Shown here in pieces: positions 8,242 through 16,378 of a stretch of 64,000 bases of DNA. The notes under the pieces were generated by a model, which was not told where the DNA came from, made no database searches, and saw only the letters and a program-made list of their open reading frames with translations. The DNA comes from Streptomyces antimycoticus (GTDB taxonomy: Bacteria; Actinomycetota; Actinomycetes; Streptomycetales; Streptomycetaceae). Made by a program: the position numbers and the translations under genes. The DNA lies in NCBI RefSeq assembly GCF_005405925.1, contig NZ_BJHV01000001.1, forward strand, positions 9,300,001-9,364,000. The letters run 5' to 3'. The stretch's first letter is position 1. Each line of letters opens with the position of its first letter.

Positions 8242-8937
8242 ATGAGCGCGTACCGAACCGGCGACCCCCTCGACCGCCGTCGCTTCCTCACCGCCGCCGC
8301 CCTCCGCGGCGCCACCGTCATCGGCACGGGAGCTCTGACCACGGGAGCCCTGAGCGCGGGAGCCCTCGGCACCGGAGTCATCGGGGCGACCGCCCTGGGC
8401 GCCGTGGACGCCGACGCCGCCTTCGCCGCACCCATCCGCCCCCTGGACCCCGCGGTCGCCGAGAGCGCCTTCGCCGAGGGGCGGATCACCGCGATCAACC
8501 AGGACGTCCTGGAGGTCGCGGGCTCCTACGGCGACCACTCCCGGGTGCGGGTCACGAACGCCACCAGCGTCTGGAAGGCCCGCGCCACCACCGCGACCGA
8601 CATCGAGACCGGCGACGGGCTCTACGCCCGCGGCCTCCCCCTGCCCGACGGCACCCTCGCCGCCGACGCGGTGTGGGTCAACATCGTGAACCTCCACGCC
8701 ACCATCCGCGGTATCGAGAAGACCCGGCTGCATCTCGCCCACGGGCAGCACGAGATCGTCGGCAACCTCATGGCGCAGACCACCAGCGCCTCGTACGGCG
8801 ACGCCTCGCCCACCGCCGATCTGTCCCGGCTCACCATCGGGCAGAGCGCTCAGGTCCTGGGCGCGTGGCGGCCGTCCGACGGTTCCGTGGACCTCGTCCG
8901 GGTCGCGGTCGCGCCCGGCGCGGGGAGGCGGCGGTGA
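8242..8937 (+). CDS. Tat-exported protein of unknown function
   Basis: A 231-residue protein with a twin-arginine leader: DRRRFLTAAALRGA followed by a hydrophobic stretch built from small repeats (TGAL, SAGAL, GTGV) and a likely cleavage after AAFAAP. The exported part is beta-rich, with two related segments (RITAINQDVLEVAG and TTIRGIEKTRLHLAHGQ-like ATIRGIEKTRLHLA), resembling small DUF5666-type OB-like repeats. It lies 13 bases after the cysteine-rich gene and its stop overlaps the start of the membrane protein, so the three form one operon. The specific function is not known. Confidence 0.75.
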   Translation: MSAYRTGDPLDRRRFLTAAALRGATVIGTGALTTGALSAGALGTGVIGATALGAVDADAAFAAPIRPLDPAVAESAFAEGRITAINQDVLEVAGSYGDHSRVRVTNATSVWKARATTATDIETGDGLYARGLPLPDGTLAADAVWVNIVNLHATIRGIEKTRLHLAHGQHEIVGNLMAQTTSASYGDASPTADLSRLTIGQSAQVLGAWRPSDGSVDLVRVAVAPGAGRRR

Positions 8938-9836
8938 GCGCCCTGGTCTGCGCCCTGGCCCCGCTGGTGCTCGCCGGGGTGCTCGGACCGGCCGGGGCGG
9001 GCAAGCTGTTCGGCCGGGGCACCGCCTGGCAGGCGCCCCGTACCGCGCTCGCACGGCTGCTGCGCGACGGCGGCCGGGCCGCGCTCGTCCTCCGCGCCCT
9101 CGGCGCGGTCGAACTCCTCCTCGCCGCCGCGCTGCTGGCGCCACCCGCCACCCCGCTGCCGGGAGCGGCGGCCGCACTCCTCGGCGCGGGCTTCCTCGGC
9201 TATCTCGGCTATGCCCGCGCCGTCGCGCCCGGCTCCTCCTGCGGCTGTACGGCACGGCAGGACGCCCCCCTCACCTGGCGCGCCTTCGCCCGCGCCGCCG
9301 CGGTTCTCGCGGGCGGGGTCGTGGCGGCCCTGGCCCAGCAGCCCTGGTGGACCGCGGCGGCCCGCCGTCCGGCCGCGGCACTGTGTCTGGTCCTGGCCGC
9401 GGCGGCGGTTCTGACGGCCCTGTCCGCCGATCCGGACCGCCGCTGGCGGATGCCGCTGCGCCGACTGCGACTGCGGATCGCCGGACACCCGCTCGCCGCG
9501 ACCGGAAACCGCCTCGCGGCGGCCGGACATCCGCTCGGCGCGACCGGAACCCCGGCGGCGGTCCCGGTCGCCGCGACCGTCGAACTGCTGGAGCGCTCGC
9601 GCGCCTGGCAGAGCGCCTCCCGCGTGGTGCGCTCCGCGCTGCTGGACCACTGGGACGACGGCGGCTGGCGCATCCTCCAGTTCGCCGGAGTGCACGGTGG
9701 CGGCACGGCCGCGAGGCCCGTTCTGGTGCTCTTCGCGGTGGACGCCGCGGCCAGCCTGGACACGGTGCGCGAGCCCGCCGTCCGGGTCAGCGTCATCGAC
9801 GCGGACAGCGGGGCCCCGGTCATGGCCACGGCGTGA
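8934..9836 (+). CDS. MauE/DoxX-like redox-associated membrane protein
   Basis: A 300-residue protein whose GTG start overlaps the previous stop (GTGA). The first ~180 residues form a four- to five-helix membrane domain like MauE/DoxX proteins, with a short CGC motif at residues 103-105 facing one side after a helix. MauE is needed with MauD for disulfide formation in methylamine dehydrogenase. The C-terminal ~80 residues form a soluble tail (VELLERSRAWQSASRVVRSA) with no family I recognise; before it is a slippage-type repeat of LAATGNRLAA/HPLGATG. Given the cysteine-rich protein two genes upstream, a role in thiol oxidation of that product is an attractive inference. Confidence 0.78.
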   Translation: MSALVCALAPLVLAGVLGPAGAGKLFGRGTAWQAPRTALARLLRDGGRAALVLRALGAVELLLAAALLAPPATPLPGAAAALLGAGFLGYLGYARAVAPGSSCGCTARQDAPLTWRAFARAAAVLAGGVVAALAQQPWWTAAARRPAAALCLVLAAAAVLTALSADPDRRWRMPLRRLRLRIAGHPLAATGNRLAAAGHPLGATGTPAAVPVAATVELLERSRAWQSASRVVRSALLDHWDDGGWRILQFAGVHGGGTAARPVLVLFAVDAAASLDTVREPAVRVSVIDADSGAPVMATA

Positions 9837-10075
9837 GAGGCCGGCGCTCGGCGGGTAATCTGGATCAAACGAAAACTTCCTGGACAAAACGATCGATCCG
9901 CGGGGCGTCCAGCGCAGATGGGTGCCGAGGCGTACAAGGCATGGATGGACAAGCCCGACCGACACCCGTACCGACCGACACCCCTGCCGAGGGGGGCCCG
10001 TGGCGCGCGCGCCGCCCGGCGCGCGTTCCCGCCTGCCGGGGGCTGAGCCGGTGGCGCCGGTAGGGGAGTGGGTGT
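9837..10075. other. intergenic spacer, no recognised feature
   Basis: This 239-base spacer separates the MauE-like gene from yihY. A relatively AT-rich patch near 9858-9895 (ATGGATCAAACG... to GATCGATCC) may hold the yihY promoter, but I see no convincing hexamer pair and no coding frame with family resemblance. Confidence 0.4.
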
Positions 10076-10936
10076 ATGTCCGAGCATCGGTCCGCGTCCG
10101 GCTCCCGGGGGCCCAGATGGTGGCGGCGGCTGGAGGACGCGTTCCACCGGTCCGCGATCGGACGCGGATGGCGGCGGGGCAGTGAATTCGAACTGCTGCA
10201 CCGTGCGATGGGCTTCGCCGCCCTGGGCTTTCTCACCCTGGTGCCCCTGCTGATCGTGGTCGCGGCGGCCGATCCGGTGGACCGGCTCGGATTCGCCCAG
10301 TGGCTGGCCGAGGGCCTCGGGCTCTCCCCGACCTCACGGGACGAGGTGCAGGAGCTGTTCGCCCCGCCCAAGCAGGCGCTGGAGTCCACCACCGCCTTCG
10401 GTCTGGCCACGCTGGCCGTCTTCAGCCTGCGCTTCGGCACGGTGCTGCAGGTCGGCTACGAGAAGGTGTGGGAGCTTCCGGCCGGCCGCTGGCACACCGC
10501 CTGGCGCCATCTCGTCTGGTTCGTGGTGCTGATCTGCTATCTGCTGCTCTCCGCCCATCTGGAGCCCGGCATCTCGCGGGTGCTGGTGGCGGTGCTGGGC
10601 ACGGTGCTGTTCTTCTGGTGGTCACAGCGGCTGCTCCTCGGCGGGCGGATCAGCTGGGGCGCCCTGCTGCCCGGCGCGCTGGCCACCGGCGTCGGGCTGC
10701 TGGGGCTGCGGGTCTTCTCCCAGCTGGTGTTCTCCCCGCTGATCGCCTCCAACGCCGTCTCCTACGGTCCGGTCGGTACCGTCCTGGTCGTCCAGTCCTG
10801 GCTGGTCGGCGTCGGATATGTGGTCTTCGGCGGCGCGCTGCTGGGCCGGGTGCTGTACGAGGAGTATCTGCGGATGGTGGCCTGGCGCCGCAAGCGGCGG
10901 CGCGACCGGGCCAAGGCGGCCCCACCGGTGGACTGA
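10076..10936 (+). CDS. YihY/virulence factor BrkB family membrane protein
   Basis: A 286-residue inner-membrane protein with about six helices, matching the YihY family (once called ribonuclease BN). Typical features are the early FELLHRAMGFAALGFLTLVP segment, the LRFGTVLQVGYEKVWELPAG loop near residue 120 and the late PVGTVLVVQSWLVGVGYVVF helix. The C-terminus is a basic, arginine-rich tail. The family's molecular role is unsettled; the ribonuclease assignment is considered wrong. It stands alone between unrelated genes. The ATG is preceded by a weak GGGGAG about 12 bases upstream. Confidence 0.88.
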   Translation: MSEHRSASGSRGPRWWRRLEDAFHRSAIGRGWRRGSEFELLHRAMGFAALGFLTLVPLLIVVAAADPVDRLGFAQWLAEGLGLSPTSRDEVQELFAPPKQALESTTAFGLATLAVFSLRFGTVLQVGYEKVWELPAGRWHTAWRHLVWFVVLICYLLLSAHLEPGISRVLVAVLGTVLFFWWSQRLLLGGRISWGALLPGALATGVGLLGLRVFSQLVFSPLIASNAVSYGPVGTVLVVQSWLVGVGYVVFGGALLGRVLYEEYLRMVAWRRKRRRDRAKAAPPVD

Positions 10937-11079
10937 CGCCCCCGCCGACGATCACGCGGGCGCGGCCCGCGGCCCTGGTGGGACGCGTTCCCGCCGATGA
11001 CCGCTTCCATGATCGTCAAGCCCGGGGCGGACCCGAACCGCCGTCGCCTCGGGCCGGGCGCGCCTGGCATGCTGGCGGT

Positions 11080-11823
11080 GTGAACGGACCCGAGATCCAC
11101 CTCAGCCTCGCCCCTGAACTGCGATTCTTCGCCGTCCAGGAGCGGCGCCGGCCCTGGACGGCCGTGGTCACCGACGGCGCCTCCACCCTCGGCCATGTCG
11201 TCGAGTCACTCGGGGTCCCGCTCACCGAGGTCGGCCGGCTGGTGGTGAACGGCGAGGAGACCGCCGTCTCGCATGTGCCGAGCGCGGGGGAGACCGTGGA
11301 GGTCCATCCGGTCATCCGCCCGCAGCGGGTGCCGGGCGCGCCGCTGCGCTTTCTGCTCGATGTGCACCTGGGGACGCTCGCGCGCCGGCTGCGGCTGCTG
11401 GGCGTGGACGCCGCGTACGAGAGCGAGGACATCGGCGACCCCGAGCTGGCCGCGCGCTCCGCCGCCCAGCGCCGGGTGCTGCTCTCCCGCGACCGGGGGC
11501 TGCTGCGCCGCCGTGAGCTGTGGGCCGGGGCGTATGTCTACAGCGACCGCCCGGATGAGCAACTGCGGGACGTCCTCGGCCGGTTCACCCCGAGCCTGGC
11601 GCCCTGGACCCGCTGCACCGCCTGCAACGGCCCGTTGGAGGACGCCGACAAGGAGTCGGTCCGGGAGCTGCTCCAGCACGGCACCCGGCGCACGTATGAG
11701 GTCTTCGCCCGCTGCACGCTCTGCGAGCGGGTCTACTGGCGCGGCGCCCACCACGCCCGGCTGGAGGCCATCGTGGCCGGGGCGATGGGCGAGTTCGGCG
11801 ACGCCCGGGCCGCCCTGTCCTGA
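11080..11823 (+). CDS. Mut7-C RNase domain protein with ubiquitin-like N-terminus
   Basis: A 247-residue two-domain protein starting at GTG. Residues 1-85 look like a MoaD/ThiS-type ubiquitin fold (LVVNGEETAVSHVPSAGETV); residues ~90-245 are a Mut7-C domain with the PIN-like start FLLDVHLGTLARRLRLLGVD, the RVLLSRDRGLL motif, and two CxxC pairs (CTACNGPL and CTLCERVYWRG) that probably bind zinc. Such proteins are predicted ribonucleases acting in the cytoplasm; biochemical data are scarce. Its last codons lie inside a tandem repeat that continues past the stop codon. Confidence 0.9.
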   Translation: MNGPEIHLSLAPELRFFAVQERRRPWTAVVTDGASTLGHVVESLGVPLTEVGRLVVNGEETAVSHVPSAGETVEVHPVIRPQRVPGAPLRFLLDVHLGTLARRLRLLGVDAAYESEDIGDPELAARSAAQRRVLLSRDRGLLRRRELWAGAYVYSDRPDEQLRDVLGRFTPSLAPWTRCTACNGPLEDADKESVRELLQHGTRRTYEVFARCTLCERVYWRGAHHARLEAIVAGAMGEFGDARAALS

Positions 11824-11882
11824 GTGGGCCGCCCTGTCCTGAGCGGGCCGCCCTGTCCTGAGCCCGGGCCGCCCTGTCCTGA
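11807..11882. repeat. tandem GGGCCGCCCTGTCCTGA repeat over a stop codon
   Basis: Four copies of a 17-base core, spaced 19-21 bases apart, begin within the last codons of the Mut7-C gene and run past its stop; each copy repeats the TCC TGA ending. The final copy (CGCCCTGTCC, 11870-11879) pairs perfectly with GGACAGGGCG at 11894-11903 across a 14-base loop, giving a hairpin between this gene and the converging GST gene. Every other copy could pair with the same arm. Confidence 0.85.
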
Positions 11883-11903
11883 GCCGAGCCGCCGGACAGG
11901 GCG
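11870..11903. terminator. putative bidirectional terminator hairpin
   Basis: A perfect 10-base stem (CGCCCTGTCC with GGACAGGGCG) with a 14-base loop lies between the converging Mut7-C and GST genes. There is no T-run, as usual in Streptomyces. Confidence 0.6.
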
Positions 11904-11922
11904 CCTGGTCCGGGACGCGCGC

Positions 11923-12768
11923 TCAGGACACGTCGTCCTGGAGGGCCTCCGGAATCGTGGTGTGGAAAGCCGGATGGGCGTGCAACCGCCGCACATAGGC
12001 GCGCAGCTGTTCATGGCGGGAGACCCGCTGGGCCGCGTCGGCGTCCAGGTGGAGCCGGTGCTCGGTGTCGAGCTGGACGAGGGCCACCCACAGGTCCACA
12101 TCGGCGGCGGTCAGCTCGTCGCCCAGTGCGTACGGCGCGACAGCCAGCCTGCGGTCGAGCCGGCCGAGGGCGGTCAGCAGCCGCTCCAGCGCGGCGTCCC
12201 GGCACTCCGCCTCGTGCGCCGTCCCGGCCTGCCGCGCGGCGTGGGTGATGTCCTCGTCGAGGAGTTCCCGAAGTGCGTCGATGTCCGTGGCGCGGGGCGC
12301 CGGGCGCAGCCGGGGACGCCCCGGTCCGCCATGGTCGCTCAGATGGCCGGCGAGGTCGCGCAGGATGTCGGGTGTGTGGTTGCTGACGACACGTCCGGTC
12401 CAGCCGTCGCAGAGGGCAGGCGCGTCCACCGGTCCGCCGTAGCGGTGCCAGGTGGCCTCGTAGGCCCCGCGCAGTGCGGCGAACGCTTCGGGAGTGTCGT
12501 CCGGGAGCCCGACGAGGGCGGTGGCGACGGTGTCCCGCAGCCCGAGCAGATCGAGGGTGATGGAGACGCGCAGCGAGAGCGGACAGCTCGCGGAGAGATA
12601 GAGCCGATAGCGATGCGGCACCGGATAGAAGCCACCGGCGAGGTCCACGCCGATGCGGCTGCGGAAGCGGTGCGGCGCGGCGGGCGGGTCGATCCGGGGG
12701 CCGGGCGAGCAGGGGTCGGGATCGAGAAGAGCGGCAGGACCTGAACTGACCGGAAACGTCTGGGACAT
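11923..12768 (-). CDS. glutathione S-transferase family protein (Xi-class-like)
   Basis: A 281-residue thioredoxin-fold/alpha-helical transferase. Residues ~60-80 read HRYRLYLSASCPLSLRVSI, close to the CPW-type active-site loop of Xi-class enzymes (YqjG/EcfG, glutathionyl-hydroquinone reductases) but with Pro-Leu in place of Pro-Trp; Cys is retained as probable nucleophile. The C-terminal GST helical domain includes LTAADVDLWVALVQLD. Actinomycetes use mycothiol rather than glutathione, so the real co-substrate may be mycothiol. The start is the ATG at 12768. A probable cysteine-type leader peptide lies 150 bases upstream on the same strand, suggesting thiol-linked attenuation. Confidence 0.85.
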   Translation of the reverse strand: MSQTFPVSSGPAALLDPDPCSPGPRIDPPAAPHRFRSRIGVDLAGGFYPVPHRYRLYLSASCPLSLRVSITLDLLGLRDTVATALVGLPDDTPEAFAALRGAYEATWHRYGGPVDAPALCDGWTGRVVSNHTPDILRDLAGHLSDHGGPGRPRLRPAPRATDIDALRELLDEDITHAARQAGTAHEAECRDAALERLLTALGRLDRRLAVAPYALGDELTAADVDLWVALVQLDTEHRLHLDADAAQRVSRHEQLRAYVRRLHAHPAFHTTIPEALQDDVS

Positions 12769-12920
12769 GGCTCTCCAAGGCAAGGACGGAGCCCCGGCCC
12801 GCCGGTCTGGGCGGCGCCGATGGCGCAACGGAAGGGAGGCCCGCGCGGCGCGTTCGCCGGGAGGGTGCCGGGACATCCCCGACCCCGGCGCGCTGGGCCG
12901 CGCTCGGTGACCGCGTCGAT

Positions 12921-13061
12921 TCAGACGGCTGGACTGGCGGCGCTGCAGATGCGCAGCAGGTCGATGTGGAGACGCCTGGTCAGGAGGAGAAGACGGCGGA
13001 GCGGGGACCACGGCCGGGGACGCCGACGGGCGCCGTCCCCGTCGCTGTCGGTCCTGGGCAT
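12921..13061 (-). CDS. putative attenuation leader peptide
   Basis: A short frame on the same strand and upstream of the GST gene ends in LTRRLHIDLLRICSAAS. This matches the conserved core (R-x-H-I-D-L-x-R, Cys, Ser-Ala) of small actinobacterial leader peptides usually found before sulfur or thiol genes. The ATG at 13061 gives 46 residues; there is no strong ribosome site, so a shorter form from another codon is possible. About 150 bases separate its stop from the GST start, enough for alternative hairpins. The peptide itself is probably not functional; ribosome stalling at the cysteine codon would be the signal. Confidence 0.6.
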   Translation of the reverse strand: MPRTDSDGDGARRRPRPWSPLRRLLLLTRRLHIDLLRICSAASPAV

Positions 13062-13331
13062 CTCACCGATCCCATCATCGGGGGCTCGCGAGGCAGCGAG
13101 ACCGCGCTTGTCCCGTCCACGCCGACGGAACCTGGTCGTCACCCGGGGGCACCCCGTCGCGGGAGAAGGGTTGCCTGTCAGCGAGCCGGGGCCGATGACC
13201 CATCTGAGCGGGGGTTCCGCACGGTGGGCGCTGACAATCGTGACCGTCCCTGACAGTGTCGTCGCGCTCCGCGAGGGCGTCAACCCATGCCGAAGTGGCC
13301 AACACCGGCCGACGGCACGGTGGATGCCCGC
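13062..13331. other. intergenic spacer upstream of leader peptide
   Basis: Between the SpoIIE phosphatase stop and the leader peptide start I see no supported gene. The sequence is somewhat less GC-rich around 13225-13265 (TGACAATCGTGACC, then CTGACAGTGTC), where a minus-strand promoter for the leader/GST unit could lie, but no clear hexamer pair is visible. Confidence 0.4.
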
Positions 13332-14477
13332 TCAGAGGAACGGCCGCCGCGCGCCGCCGATGGCCCGCTCGATGAGGACCATGGCCGCGTCGTCCGCCAG
13401 CCGTCCCTCGGCATGCCGGACCAGGGCGTGGCGCAGCCGGTCCAGGTACTCGCCCGGGGTGGCGCCGTCCAGCGTCTCCATGGTCTGGTGCAGCGGAAAG
13501 AACTCGTTGTAGTGGTTGCGGGCCTCGACCACGCCGTCGGTGTGCAACAACAGCCGGTCACCGGGGAGGAACGGGAAGGTCTCGACGCAGATCGGGGGAG
13601 GGCTGAGGAACTCCTCCAGGCCGAGCGGCGGCAGCGGGCGCGCCGGGTCCAGGGAGCGCACCTTGCGCTCGCGCATCACCAGGGGCGGCGGATGGCCGCG
13701 GTTGATCAGCTCGACCAGCGACTCGTCCGACACCTGGGCGAGGAGGACGGTGACGAACTGCTCCTCCAGCTCCTGCGGGTCCTGGAGCTGCGAGCGGTCC
13801 AGCAGCTCGTACTCGCGCGCCAGCGCGGCCGCACAGCGGTGCATCACCTCGGCCAGGTCCTGCTCGTAGTGCACCGCCTCCCGGAAGGCGCCCACCACGG
13901 CCGCGGCGGAGCGCACCGCGGCCAGCCCCTTTCCCCGCACATCGCCGACGATCAGCCGCACTCCGTAGCGGGTGCACATCGCCTCGTAGAGGTCCCCGCC
14001 GATCTGCGCTCCGCGCTCGGCCGCCATATAGACGCTGGCGGTGTTCACGACACCGATCCGGGCGGGCAGCGGCCGCAGCACCACGTTCTGGGAGACCTCG
14101 GCGATCCGGCGGATATGGGCCAGCTCGCGGTCGCGGCGCACCCGCACCGCGCTGGTCGCCACGCTCGCCACCGCCACCACCAGCAGGGCCAGCAGATTCG
14201 CGTACACCGTCTCGGTGCCCCACACGTCGTTGTGGGTGGCGGTGATCGCGCTCACCGCGGTGGCCACCAGCGCCACACCGCCGGTGCCGAACGGCCCCAT
14301 GGTCACCGCCGCCAGCGCCGGCGCCGGGGAGAGCAGGGGGCCGGTGTAGAGGGTGTGCGCGGGGGAGAGCTCAATGCTGAGCACCGCCGCCAGGACCAGG
14401 AACGGCAGACACCGTATGACCGCGAACAGCGTATGGCTGCGACCGCTCGCCCCCGGGGCGAAGCGCATGAATCGCAT
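13332..14477 (-). CDS. membrane-anchored SpoIIE-type PP2C phosphatase
   Basis: A 381-residue protein. Residues ~20-110 contain three to four membrane helices; the rest is a SpoIIE/RsbU-like serine/threonine phosphatase with QIGGDLYEAMC, RLIVGDVRGKGLAAV (metal-binding aspartates), NRGHPPPLV, LLLHTDGVVEARN and the final DDAAMVLIER. Such enzymes dephosphorylate anti-sigma-factor antagonists with STAS domains. No kinase or antagonist is adjacent, so it is an orphan; the STAS protein at 31.7-32.2 kb is a remote candidate. The first ATG has an AAGG 8 bases upstream and is preferred to the internal ATG three codons later. Confidence 0.9.
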   Translation of the reverse strand: MRFMRFAPGASGRSHTLFAVIRCLPFLVLAAVLSIELSPAHTLYTGPLLSPAPALAAVTMGPFGTGGVALVATAVSAITATHNDVWGTETVYANLLALLVVAVASVATSAVRVRRDRELAHIRRIAEVSQNVVLRPLPARIGVVNTASVYMAAERGAQIGGDLYEAMCTRYGVRLIVGDVRGKGLAAVRSAAAVVGAFREAVHYEQDLAEVMHRCAAALAREYELLDRSQLQDPQELEEQFVTVLLAQVSDESLVELINRGHPPPLVMRERKVRSLDPARPLPPLGLEEFLSPPPICVETFPFLPGDRLLLHTDGVVEARNHYNEFFPLHQTMETLDGATPGEYLDRLRHALVRHAEGRLADDAAMVLIERAIGGARRPFL

Positions 14478-14560
14478 AACTTGGACCTTATCTGATGAAA
14501 GCCCCCAAAGGGGTGGTTCTCCATAACGCGCGACGGAGGCCCCGGGCGTAGCCTGACGCT

Positions 14561-15349
14561 ATGCCCGAGCTACCGGATGTCGAGGGGTTCCGGCGAACGC
14601 TGGCCTCCTGCGCCCAGGGCCACCGCGTCGAGCGGGCGGAGGTGGCCGATGCGGGGGTGCTGCACGGGGTGACCGCGCAGCGACTGAAGCGCGATCTCAA
14701 GGGCCGCCGCTTCGCCGCACCGCGCCGCCACGGCAAGTGGCTGATCGCCCCCACCGACGGGCCCACGGTCATGGTGCACTTCGGCATGACCGGGCGGCTG
14801 GTCTGCGGGGCGGAATCCGAACCGGCCGGCCGGTTCGAGCGCGTCGCCTTCGACCTCGACGACGGCCACCGCCTCGGCTACGAGGACCAGCGCAAACTTC
14901 AGGGCATCTGGCTCGCCGCCACCGACGCCGACGTCGACCGGATCCTCGGCGATCAGGGCCCGGACGCCCTCTCCCTGAGCCGGGCCGATGTCGACCGGCT
15001 GCTGGCGGGGCGGCGCGGACGCGTCAAGGCCACCCTGACCGACCAGACCGTGATCGCCGGGCTCGGCAACCTGCTCGGCGACGAGATCCTGTGGCGGGCC
15101 CGGATCCACCCGCAGCGGCCGGCCAACGCGCTGACCGACGACGACCGCGAACGGCTCCACACCGCGATACGCGAGGTGCTGCGCGCCTCGGTGCGGGCGG
15201 AGCGGGTGCCGGACCACCCGGACTGGCTCACCGGACAGCGCGACGACTCGGACCCGCACTGCCCCCGCTGCGGCCATCCGCTGCGCCGCGGCCGGATCGC
15301 GGGGCGGACCAGCCTGTGGTGCCCCCACTGCCAGCGGGACGGCGACTGA
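14561..15349 (+). CDS. Fpg/Nei family DNA glycosylase
   Basis: A 262-residue base-excision repair enzyme that removes oxidised bases and cuts the abasic site. The catalytic N-terminus PELPDVE is present (Pro2, Glu3), with the conserved Lys in RRHGKWLI near residue 58, the H2TH region QTVIAGLGNLLGDEILWRA and a C-terminal zinc finger (CPRCGHPLRRG then SLWCPHC). Whether it prefers 8-oxoguanine (MutM) or oxidised pyrimidines (Nei) cannot be told; its second residues and short loops are closest to actinobacterial Fpg/Nei paralogues. It stands alone, diverging from the SpoIIE phosphatase gene. Confidence 0.93.
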   Translation: MPELPDVEGFRRTLASCAQGHRVERAEVADAGVLHGVTAQRLKRDLKGRRFAAPRRHGKWLIAPTDGPTVMVHFGMTGRLVCGAESEPAGRFERVAFDLDDGHRLGYEDQRKLQGIWLAATDADVDRILGDQGPDALSLSRADVDRLLAGRRGRVKATLTDQTVIAGLGNLLGDEILWRARIHPQRPANALTDDDRERLHTAIREVLRASVRAERVPDHPDWLTGQRDDSDPHCPRCGHPLRRGRIAGRTSLWCPHCQRDGD

Positions 15350-15400
15350 CGTGTCTCCGCGGCGACCCGTGGCCCGCTCGGCGCCCTCGCGTCCGCCCGA

Positions 15401-16378
15401 TCAGGACACCCACGCCTTGTAGGACATCACGTCGCCCGCCTTCAGCCGGTACTCCGGATCGTCCCGGGTGACGGTCTCCTCGATGTCCAGCACGCTGCCG
15501 TCGTCCGGATCGAGGACGATCAGCTTCCGCATCCCGGCGGAAGCGGGGGTGAACCGGAACGCCTGCCCCTCCCGGCCGAGCCGGTCGATGACCCTGCCCG
15601 CCGGGCGCAGCCCCTCGATCCGGGACAGCAGGGTGACGATGTCCGCCCGCTGGCGCGGACCGGGAGTCCACACCGCGAGAAACGACTCGACGGCCGAGAT
15701 CAGCTCCCCCGGGTCGCGGTCCGCGCCCGGGGACCAGACGGCGAGGTAGGCGCGCAGCGCCCGGGCCCCGGCCGGAGGGGCCTCGAAGTAGCTCTCGTTG
15801 GCGCCGTTGATACCGGCCGGATACTTCTCATCGCGCAGCACCTTGCCGTCGTGGACCGCGCGTGGCGGCGTACCGTCGGTGATCACCGGGCGGTCCGGGT
15901 GGCGCGGATCGATGGCCACTTCCAGGAGCGAACCGCTGCCGTCCGCGTTCCAGCGGCTCAAGGACTCCTGCGGAAGAGTCACCGCGTCCTTCCCCGACTC
16001 CATGCTCAGCGACCAGGTCCGCAGATGGCTGCCCCGCCGGCTCTTCTCGGTGGAGCCCTCGGCCGCGGCCCGTGCCCGCCGGAGGATCTCGGCGAGCGGC
16101 ACATCCGCACGGGAGGCATGTGCCACCAGTGGTCTGGGCGCGGCCACGGCGGGGGAGGAGCCGGTGCCCGAGACGGTCAGCGCGAGGGCGAGGATCGTCG
16201 CGGCCGCCACGGCCTCCAGGCTCCAGACCGCGCGCCGGACGGTACGGCGCCCCTGGTCCTGGGACGGCAGCCGCCGCAGCAGCAGCTCGGCGCGCGCGTC
16301 CAGCGGCCGGTCCCGCCAGGGGCCGGTGTCGGCGGACACGGGGTCGGCCTCGCGGAGCAGATCCAGTTCGTCGGTCAT
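15401..16378 (-). CDS. CU044_5270-type membrane protein, probable sigma partner
   Basis: A 325-residue protein with a short cytoplasmic N-terminus rich in acidic residues (DELDLLREADPVSA), one membrane helix at about residues 50-72 and a large extracellular domain of the CU044_5270 family. Its ATG overlaps the stop of the ECF sigma gene (ATGA), the arrangement typical for a sigma factor and its membrane-bound regulator. It lacks a recognisable zinc-binding anti-sigma motif, so direct sigma binding is inferred only from position. Confidence 0.8.
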   Translation of the reverse strand: MTDELDLLREADPVSADTGPWRDRPLDARAELLLRRLPSQDQGRRTVRRAVWSLEAVAAATILALALTVSGTGSSPAVAAPRPLVAHASRADVPLAEILRRARAAAEGSTEKSRRGSHLRTWSLSMESGKDAVTLPQESLSRWNADGSGSLLEVAIDPRHPDRPVITDGTPPRAVHDGKVLRDEKYPAGINGANESYFEAPPAGARALRAYLAVWSPGADRDPGELISAVESFLAVWTPGPRQRADIVTLLSRIEGLRPAGRVIDRLGREGQAFRFTPASAGMRKLIVLDPDDGSVLDIEETVTRDDPEYRLKAGDVMSYKAWVS

